Shown: piece by piece, positions 49,694-55,268 of the stretch
Numbering within the stretch: position 1 is the stretch's first letter
Layout of the letters: each line of letters begins with the position of its first letter
Program-made: the position numbers and the translations under genes
NCBI GenBank assembly: GCA_947476465.1
Contig: CANJQN010000011.1
Location: 41,361 to 105,360 of the forward strand
DNA from: Comamonadaceae bacterium
GTDB taxonomy: Bacteria > Pseudomonadota > Gammaproteobacteria > Burkholderiales > Burkholderiaceae_C
Length of the DNA stretch: 64,000 nucleotides
Reading direction: 5' to 3'
Notes under the pieces: generated by a model
What the model was told of the DNA's origin: nothing
The model's input: only the letters and a program-made list of their open reading frames with translations
Database searches by the model: none

Positions 49694-50332
49694 TCAGCCC
49701 AATTCGGGTCCGCAGCAAAAAGCAAGGCACTCGCACAGGGCTTTGAGCGGCAGGCAGACCACCTTGATGCCGCACAAGCAGCAGTCGCCAAAGCCTTTGC
49801 ACACGTCACCCGCCACCTCGCGCACGGGGCTGCAATCGACCTCCGACATCCGCTGCGACACCGGCCCGCAGGTTCCGCGCGCGCTGGTCATCAGTGAACC
49901 GCCAAACGACGAGACCGCCCGCATGCCGGTGTTCAGTGCATCGCAAACCTGTTGCGAGCAGCCCGCGGTCGCATTGCCGGTGCCCGCTTGCATCACCTCA
50001 TGAAGCTCGGTCGCCGTTGTCCCGACGCCAGTCAGGGTGGCGGCGAGCGCGAGCTGGGCCAGTTCGACGGAGCCGGAGTTGGCGCCCGGCATTGCGAACT
50101 GCTGCGCCGGCTGCTCGACTGGCACCGGCGCCTTCGGGGGATGGATGACCACGCCGCCGCCGGTCGGCCGGGTGGATGCGTCAGGCTGACTGGCGAAATC
50201 GTCCAGGCTCGGCGGGCCGGCCTGGGCGCCGGCGGTCGGACCGAACGTGGTTTCGCTCGACGCCGGTTGCACAGCGGGGGGGAGCGTGCCGGTGCGACCG
50301 ACTTGGAAAGGAGAGGAATTGAGGCCTTGCAT
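49694..50332 (-). CDS. Cysteine-rich candidate type III secreted effector
   Basis: I do not recognise this 212-residue protein. It starts MQGLNSSPFQVGRTGTLPP, a Ser/Thr/Pro/Gln-rich, probably disordered N-terminus of about 75 residues, as found in type III secreted proteins. The last 95 residues hold 13 cysteines, several in CC or CxC pairs, with a hydrophobic end (VVCLPLKALCECLAFCC) that could be acylated or bind metal. It follows two CesT-chaperone-like genes in one operon (27 bases after the second), which is the main reason for the effector proposal. A second candidate at 58843 also begins MQGL. No homologue with known activity comes to mind. Confidence 0.6.
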   Translation of the reverse strand: MQGLNSSPFQVGRTGTLPPAVQPASSETTFGPTAGAQAGPPSLDDFASQPDASTRPTGGGVVIHPPKAPVPVEQPAQQFAMPGANSGSVELAQLALAATLTGVGTTATELHEVMQAGTGNATAGCSQQVCDALNTGMRAVSSFGGSLMTSARGTCGPVSQRMSEVDCSPVREVAGDVCKGFGDCCLCGIKVVCLPLKALCECLAFCCGPELG

Positions 50333-50359
50333 GATGAAACAGCGTCCTAGAGGAAAAAG

Positions 50360-50767
50360 TCAGGCGATGACCTGCTGCTGTTCGAGCAGCCGGTGGCGAA
50401 AGCCGCGCGCCGTGACGACCAGGTGCTCCAGGTCGGCGAACACCGACTCGGGGCTCTGGCCAGCGAACGACAGGGTGCGGCAAAGATGGACCGCGCCGCT
50501 AGGCCGATCCAGGGCGAACCAGGGGTCGCCTTGTTCACTGAAGCTTCGATTGGCCAAAAGCAGGCCGGCAACGACCTCGCTTCGGCTGGCCCGCGTCAGT
50601 TCACCGAGCGTGGCGACGAGGCAGACGCCGCTTCGGCCTTCGATGAAGCGCAGCTCCACGCGAAGCCCATCGGGAAAGGACAGCGCACAAGCGCCCTGCG
50701 CGTCGACCGCCCAGTCCCGCAGGCCCAGTCGCTCGCCGAGCGCGGCGATCAGCTCTTGCGCGTTCAT
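50360..50767 (-). CDS. CesT-family type III secretion chaperone
   Basis: A small acidic protein of 135 residues with the alternating helix-strand pattern of class I type III chaperones: an N-terminal helix (ELIAALGERLGL), strands CALSFPD and LRVELRFI, then a helix VVAGLLLANRSF followed by WFALDRPSGAVHLC, and a C-terminal helix PESVFADLEHLVV. Such proteins dimerise and keep effectors unfolded. The start ATG 50767 overlaps the stop of the preceding chaperone-like gene (ATGA). It directly precedes the Cys-rich candidate effector, its probable client. Confidence 0.75.
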   Translation of the reverse strand: MNAQELIAALGERLGLRDWAVDAQGACALSFPDGLRVELRFIEGRSGVCLVATLGELTRASRSEVVAGLLLANRSFSEQGDPWFALDRPSGAVHLCRTLSFAGQSPESVFADLEHLVVTARGFRHRLLEQQQVIA

Positions 50768-51198
50768 GCCGGCACCTCGCAGGCCAGGGCATGGGCGTTC
50801 GTGCCTGCCGCCTCGCCCAGCCGCCGCTGCCACAGCGCGGCGCGCGCAACAAAGCGCTGGAAGGTGCGCAGGAAGACCGTCGCGCCCAGTGCTTGACTGG
50901 GCAGGTGCTGTGCCAGGTAGATGTCGCCCGACGGGTCCATGGACAGGACGCTGCTGACCGCGCCGTCGGCGAACAGGTTGCCCGCCAGCACCCGCTCCAT
51001 CGCCTGCGCGTAGTCGCCCGCGGCAATGTTCTTGAGGCAGGCCCGCAGAATGATCCCTTGCGGCTGGGGGCACCCCAGCAGGTGCACGGCCACTTCACCG
51101 ATGCGCACTGCCGCGTCGCCGGTCTGCGGCGACAACCGAAGCTCGGGCAGGCCCAGTTCGAGGGAAAGGCAGGCAATGGCGTCGTCGAGCGAGAACAT
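50764..51198 (-). CDS. CesT-family type III secretion chaperone
   Basis: A 144-residue protein with the same class I chaperone layout: helix SLDDAIACLSLELGL, strands LRLSPQ and VAVHLLGC, helix QAMERVLAGNLFA, strand SGDIYLAQHLPSQAL, and a long final helix TVFLRTFQRFVARAALWQRRL. The start is ATG 51198; the longer upstream frame (to 51342) is low-complexity and not chaperone-like. It heads the three-gene operon. Two chaperones before one effector could mean a heterodimer or a second client elsewhere. It is divergent from the response regulator gene with a 200-base gap. Confidence 0.75.
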   Translation of the reverse strand: MFSLDDAIACLSLELGLPELRLSPQTGDAAVRIGEVAVHLLGCPQPQGIILRACLKNIAAGDYAQAMERVLAGNLFADGAVSSVLSMDPSGDIYLAQHLPSQALGATVFLRTFQRFVARAALWQRRLGEAAGTNAHALACEVPA

Positions 51199-51345
51199 GT
51201 TCGGCTTGGGACCTGTTGGGGGTGGGGCGCTGCGGACGGAATTCGCCGCACCCGCCGTGTGTGACCCGGACGCATGAGCTGTTCCGTCGCGCGCTGACTG
51301 GCCTCTGACGCGAGTGCGTCGCAGCGCCACGAGGGCGGGCACTCC

Positions 51346-51351
51346 TACAAT
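51346..51351 (+). promoter_or_regulatory. Possible -10 box of the two-component operon
   Basis: TACAAT lies 48 bases upstream of the response regulator ATG. No good -35 is seen. The gap 51199-51398 contains no gene; a GGAAC motif at about 51279-51284 on the minus strand faces the chaperone operon. Confidence 0.35.
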
Positions 51352-51398
51352 GGCAGACGGCCCCTCGGCATCGAGGCGGCGATCCAGGAGACAAGCTC

Positions 51399-52073
51399 AT
51401 GCGCATCCTCATTGCTGAAGACGACCAGGTGCTCGCTGATGGTCTGCTGCGCAGCCTGCGCGCCTCGGGCGCCGCCGTCGATCACGTGGCCAGCGGCTCG
51501 GAGGCCGATGCGGCCCTGATGACGAACAACGAGTTCGACCTTCTCATCCTGGACCTGGGCCTGCCCAAGATGCACGGGCTGGAGGTGCTGCGCAAGCTGC
51601 GCGGGCGCGGCTCCTCGCTGCCGGTGCTGATCCTGACCGCGGCCGACAGCGTGGAAGAGCGCGTCAAGGGCCTGGACTTCGGGGCCGACGACTACATGGC
51701 CAAGCCCTTTTCGCTGCAGGAGCTGGAGGCACGGGTGCGCGCCCTCACCCGCCGCGGCGTAGGCGGCGCCAGCAACACCATCAAGCACGGACCGCTGGTG
51801 TATGACCAGGCGGGCAGGGTGGCCACGATCGACGGCCGGATGGTCGAGCTGTCGGCCCGCGAGCTGGGCCTGCTGGAGGTGTTGCTGCAACGCGCCGGCC
51901 GCCTGGTCAGCAAGGACCAGCTGGTCGAGCGGCTGTGCGAATGGGGCGAAGAGGTGAGCAACAACGCCATCGAGGTGTACATCCACCGCCTGCGCAAGAA
52001 GATCGAGAAGGGCCCGATCCGCATCGCCACGGTGCGCGGCCTGGGCTATTGCCTCGAGAAGATCCCTGGCTGA
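51399..52073 (+). CDS. OmpR/PhoB-family response regulator
   Basis: A 224-residue two-component regulator. The receiver domain has the acidic pocket EDD at residues 7-9, the phosphoacceptor D52 in LILDLGLPKMHG, the conserved T of ILTAAD and K in MAKPF. The winged-helix DNA-binding domain includes VEVYIHRLRKKIE-like sequence (NNAIEVYIHRLRKKIE) and VRGLGYCLE. The subgroup resembles TctD/QseB. The sensor gene follows after 41 bases. Its position beside the chaperone/effector operon allows, but does not show, a link to secretion. Confidence 0.94.
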   Translation: MRILIAEDDQVLADGLLRSLRASGAAVDHVASGSEADAALMTNNEFDLLILDLGLPKMHGLEVLRKLRGRGSSLPVLILTAADSVEERVKGLDFGADDYMAKPFSLQELEARVRALTRRGVGGASNTIKHGPLVYDQAGRVATIDGRMVELSARELGLLEVLLQRAGRLVSKDQLVERLCEWGEEVSNNAIEVYIHRLRKKIEKGPIRIATVRGLGYCLEKIPG

Positions 52074-52114
52074 GCCACTGAGATGGCACCGCCGGCCGCT
52101 GGGCGCACCCCTCC

Positions 52115-53563
52115 ATGAGGATCTTCCACCGCGAGCAGCGTTCGCTGTTTGGCGAGATCCTCGACTGGATGCTCACGCCGCTGCTGCTGCTGTGGCCGAT
52201 CAGCCTGGCGCTGACCTGGCTGGTGGCGCAGAGCATCGCCGGCAAACCCTTCGACCGCGCGCTCGAATACAACGTGCAGGCTCTGGCGCAGCTGGTCACC
52301 GTGCAGCAGCGGCACCCCAGCTTCAACCTGCCCCAGCCGGCGCGCGAGATGCTGCGGGCCGACGATTCCGACCAGGTCTACTACCAGGTGCTGGTCGACA
52401 AGGAGCTGCTCAGCGGCGAGCGCGACCTGCCGACGCCCCCCACCGACGAAGCATCCGTCGTTGGCGAGGTGCGTCTGCGCGACGACGAGATGCGCGACCT
52501 GCCGGTGCGTGTGGCGTACATGTGGGTGCGCCTGCCCGTGCCGGACATTCCCCTGGTGCTGGTGCAGGTGGCCGAGACGCGCGAGAAGCGCTCCGTGCTG
52601 GCCACCGAGATCATCAAGGGCGTGATGCTGCCGCAGTTCGTGATCCTGCCGCTGGCCGTGCTGCTGGTGTGGTTGGCGCTGGTGCGCGGCATCAAGCCGC
52701 TGTCGCAGCTGGAAGAGCGCATCCGAGCGCGCAAGCCGGACGACCTCTCGCCGCTGGACGACAAGACCGTGCCGCTGGAAGTGGCGCCGCTGGTGTCCTC
52801 GGTGAATGACCTGCTGACGCGGCTGAAGGATTCCATCGCCACACAAAAGCGCTTCCTGGCCGACGCCGCGCACCAGCTCAAGACGCCGCTGGCGGGCCTT
52901 CGCATGCAGGCCGACCTGGCCCAGCGTGAAGGGACCGACGCGCAGGCGCTCAAGCTCTCGCTCAAGCAGATCGGCCGCGCCAGCATGCGCGCGACGCACA
53001 CGGTGAACCAGTTGCTGGCCTTGGCGCGCGCCGAAGGCAGCGGCCAGCCGATGGCGGTGCAGCCCTGCGATCTGGCCGAACTGACACGCGATGTGGTGCG
53101 CGATTTCCTGCCGCGCGCCCTGGATCGGCGGGTCGACCTCGGCTACGACGGCCCCGACCCGGGCGCCCCGGGTGTGCGGCTGGAGGGCAACCCGACGCTG
53201 ATCAAGGAGGTGATCAGCAACCTGCTGGACAACGCGCTGAACTACACGCCCTCCAGCGACACCCAGCCCGGCGTGATCACTGCGCATGTGGTTCCCGACC
53301 CGGTCGGCCAGGCGCTGGAAATACAGGTCGAGGACACCGGTCCCGGCATCCCCGCGAGCGAGCGCGAGCTGGTGTTCGAGCCGTTTTACCGTGCGCTGGG
53401 CACCAATGTCGACGGCTCGGGCCTGGGCCTGTCGATCGTGCGTGAGATCGCGCGCCAGCACGGCGCGGAGATCCGGATCGAGGACGCGCATCCTGGGGCG
53501 ACGCCGCCGGGCACGCGCATCAGCGTGCGCTTTGCGCTGCGTGATCGGCCGCCGTCGGCCTGA
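52115..53563 (+). CDS. Sensor histidine kinase of the adjacent response regulator
   Basis: A 482-residue membrane kinase. Membrane segments near residues 17-40 and 170-192 flank a periplasmic sensor of about 130 residues of the 2CSK_N (TctE/QseC) type. HAMP-like sequence follows, then H253 in AAHQLKTPLAGL, the N box NLLDNALNYTP, G1 DTGPGIP and G2 GSGLGLSIV. All catalytic motifs are intact. The periplasmic signal is unknown; TctE relatives respond to tricarboxylates, but no tct transporter is in the window. Confidence 0.94.
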   Translation: MRIFHREQRSLFGEILDWMLTPLLLLWPISLALTWLVAQSIAGKPFDRALEYNVQALAQLVTVQQRHPSFNLPQPAREMLRADDSDQVYYQVLVDKELLSGERDLPTPPTDEASVVGEVRLRDDEMRDLPVRVAYMWVRLPVPDIPLVLVQVAETREKRSVLATEIIKGVMLPQFVILPLAVLLVWLALVRGIKPLSQLEERIRARKPDDLSPLDDKTVPLEVAPLVSSVNDLLTRLKDSIATQKRFLADAAHQLKTPLAGLRMQADLAQREGTDAQALKLSLKQIGRASMRATHTVNQLLALARAEGSGQPMAVQPCDLAELTRDVVRDFLPRALDRRVDLGYDGPDPGAPGVRLEGNPTLIKEVISNLLDNALNYTPSSDTQPGVITAHVVPDPVGQALEIQVEDTGPGIPASERELVFEPFYRALGTNVDGSGLGLSIVREIARQHGAEIRIEDAHPGATPPGTRISVRFALRDRPPSA

Positions 53564-53577
53564 CTTGGCGGTTCAAC

Positions 53578-53811
53578 TTACTGTGGCGCGGACTCCGGCG
53601 CGGCCGGCGCCGGGGCGGCCTCTGCGGGCGCCGCGGCGGGCGCGCCCTCGCGCAGCACACGCAGCGCCTGTGGCCGCAGCTGCTGCGTCAGCCGCTGCGG
53701 CTCGGCCTGCTGCGCCGGGCCGAAACCCAGCATGCGCAGATAGCCCTGCGACCAAGCGAAGAGCGCGAGGTTGGCCAGCAGCAGCAACAGGACCAGGGGA
53801 CGCAACAACAT
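53578..53811 (-). CDS. Small single-pass membrane protein, possible remnant of a SPOR-domain protein
   Basis: A 77-residue protein with an N-terminal membrane segment LLRPLVLLLLLANLALFAWSQGYL and then QRLTQQLRPQALRVL followed by an Ala/Pro/Glu-rich tail. In related bacteria a gene next to birA encodes such an N-terminus joined to a SPOR peptidoglycan-binding domain; here no SPOR domain follows. It lies 18 bases downstream of birA on the same strand and converges with the sensor kinase. Whether it is a functional short form or a truncation is unknown. Confidence 0.6.
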   Translation of the reverse strand: MLLRPLVLLLLLANLALFAWSQGYLRMLGFGPAQQAEPQRLTQQLRPQALRVLREGAPAAAPAEAAPAPAAPESAPQ

Positions 53812-53829
53812 GGGATAGGGAAGGCGGGC

Positions 53830-54603
53830 TCAGGGAGCGGGTCGCACACTCACTTCGGAACTGTGCACCACCCGCATGCCCGCGGCAGTATGCACCAGTA
53901 GCCCGCCGTCTTGCGCCACACCATGGGCGGTGCCGGTGCTGCCGTCGCTGAGGGTCACGACGCGGTCTCGCAGCAGGTCGCGCGCCTCGAAGCGGGCGCG
54001 AAACGGCTCGAAACCAGCCGTCTCGAAGGCCTGCAAGGCGGCCACCAGAGGGGCGGCGATGCGTGCCAGCACAGCCGGCGCGTCGAGTTCGGGCAGCAGC
54101 TCATCGACCGAGGCCGGCGGGGTCGCCAGGCCCTCACCGGGCGGGCGATGGATGTTCAGCCCGACGCCGACGACCGTTTGGCGCGGCGCGTCCGCCAGCG
54201 CGAAGCTGGCGGTCTCAACCAGAATGCCGCCGAGCTTGCGGCCGTCCACCCACAGGTCGTTGGGCCACTTCAGGCCCACGCGCGGATGCAGGGCCTCGGC
54301 CACCGCCACCCCGACCACCAGGGACAGGCCCGACCAGCTGGCCGGTTGCAGCGGCAAGCCCAGCGAAAAGGTGAGCGAGTCGCCCGCCCGGCTGCTCCAT
54401 TGGCGCCCGAGGCGGCCACGGCCGGCGCTCTGGTGCTCGGCCACCAGCAGCACCGGATCGCCATGGCCGGCGCGCGCGCGGCGCATCAGCTCGGTGTTGG
54501 TCGAGTCGATCTCGGGCAGCACTTCGACGGAAAAGCCCGCAAGCAAGGGCGCGACGGCCTCCCAGACGGCTTCAGCGGGCCAGCGCAGGGGCAGATGAGC
54601 CAT
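53830..54603 (-). CDS. birA: Biotin--[acetyl-CoA-carboxylase] ligase
   Basis: The ligase activates biotin as biotinyl-AMP and attaches it to the biotin carrier protein. The 257-residue form lacks the N-terminal DNA-binding domain of E. coli BirA, so it is probably a ligase only. SAGRGRLGRQWSS is the biotin/ATP loop, LKWPNDLWVDGRKLGGIL the adenylation site and VGVGLNIH a third signature. ATG 54603 is preferred; the longer upstream frame overlaps the SET gene. It follows the SET gene by five bases. Confidence 0.94.
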   Translation of the reverse strand: MAHLPLRWPAEAVWEAVAPLLAGFSVEVLPEIDSTNTELMRRARAGHGDPVLLVAEHQSAGRGRLGRQWSSRAGDSLTFSLGLPLQPASWSGLSLVVGVAVAEALHPRVGLKWPNDLWVDGRKLGGILVETASFALADAPRQTVVGVGLNIHRPPGEGLATPPASVDELLPELDAPAVLARIAAPLVAALQAFETAGFEPFRARFEARDLLRDRVVTLSDGSTGTAHGVAQDGGLLVHTAAGMRVVHSSEVSVRPAP

Positions 54604-54608
54604 GGCCG

Positions 54609-55145
54609 TTAGCGGCGGCGCTTGGGCGCCAGCAAGGTGCCGCGGCAGCTTGCGGTGTCGCACCAGCACGGGTACTCGGCCTTGAGCTTTTTCGTGTAGG
54701 GCTCGTCAATGATGAGCCCGTAGTCGTAGTTGAGCTCTTCGCCCGCCCGGATGTTGCGCAGCGCCTTGATGAACACCCGGCCGTTCTCCTCGTCGGCCAT
54801 GCAATTGGCGTCGCAGGAATGGTTGATCCAGCGCGAGGCGTTGCCGCCGTGCAGGGCGTCGATGACGCGGCCGTCATCGACATGAAAGTAGAACGTGTGA
54901 TTGGGATCGCTGGGGTCGTGGGGGTGGCGGCGCTGCGCCTCCTCCCAGCTGATGATCTCGCCCACGTATTCGATGAGGGCCTCACCCTCGGCGATCTCGC
55001 ACAGGGCGAACACGCCCCGGCCGTGAACGCCCGAGCGGCGCACCTGGATGCGGCGGCGGCCGATGCCCGCGCCTGTGCCGGAAGGCCCCTTGCCACCGGT
55101 TCGCACCGCTGGGGCAAGCTCCGGTAAGACGTCTTTTGCTGCCAT
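54609..55145 (-). CDS. SET-domain protein-lysine methyltransferase
   Basis: A 178-residue protein carrying a complete SET domain, best known from eukaryotic histone methyltransferases. VRRSGVHGRGVFAL begins the domain; the pseudoknot motifs RWINHSCDANC and GEELNYDYG are intact, and a post-SET zinc motif CWCDTASCRGTLL follows. The N-terminal 30 residues are flexible. It is divergent from topB, whose product ends in a histone H1-like Lys/Ala-rich stretch, and is just upstream of birA. The substrate is unknown; a lysine-rich DNA-binding protein is a reasonable guess. Confidence 0.92.
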   Translation of the reverse strand: MAAKDVLPELAPAVRTGGKGPSGTGAGIGRRRIQVRRSGVHGRGVFALCEIAEGEALIEYVGEIISWEEAQRRHPHDPSDPNHTFYFHVDDGRVIDALHGGNASRWINHSCDANCMADEENGRVFIKALRNIRAGEELNYDYGLIIDEPYTKKLKAEYPCWCDTASCRGTLLAPKRRR

Positions 55146-55172
55146 GCCAGAAAACTCTGATAAGTTGAATGG

Positions 55173-55203
55173 GTGCACATGTGCGCGTATGCGCGCATGC
55201 GCG
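55173..55203. repeat. 31-bp perfectly alternating purine-pyrimidine tract
   Basis: From GTGCACATG to GCATGCGCG every step alternates purine and pyrimidine, mostly CG, CA and GT steps. Such tracts can adopt left-handed Z-DNA under negative supercoiling. It lies in the 123-base region between the divergent SET gene and topB. Confidence 0.8.
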
Positions 55204-55268
55204 AGAGCCCTGATTGTAGAAACAACCGCAGCGCAGGCGGCACGCCTGTCAAGCAAAACACAAGAGCC

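Noticed and set aside
51225..51290. HrpL-type box (GGAAC...CCAC) upstream of the chaperone operon
   Set aside because: GGAACA and TCACACA occur at about the right spacing but both halves deviate, and the second chaperone locus has no matching box.
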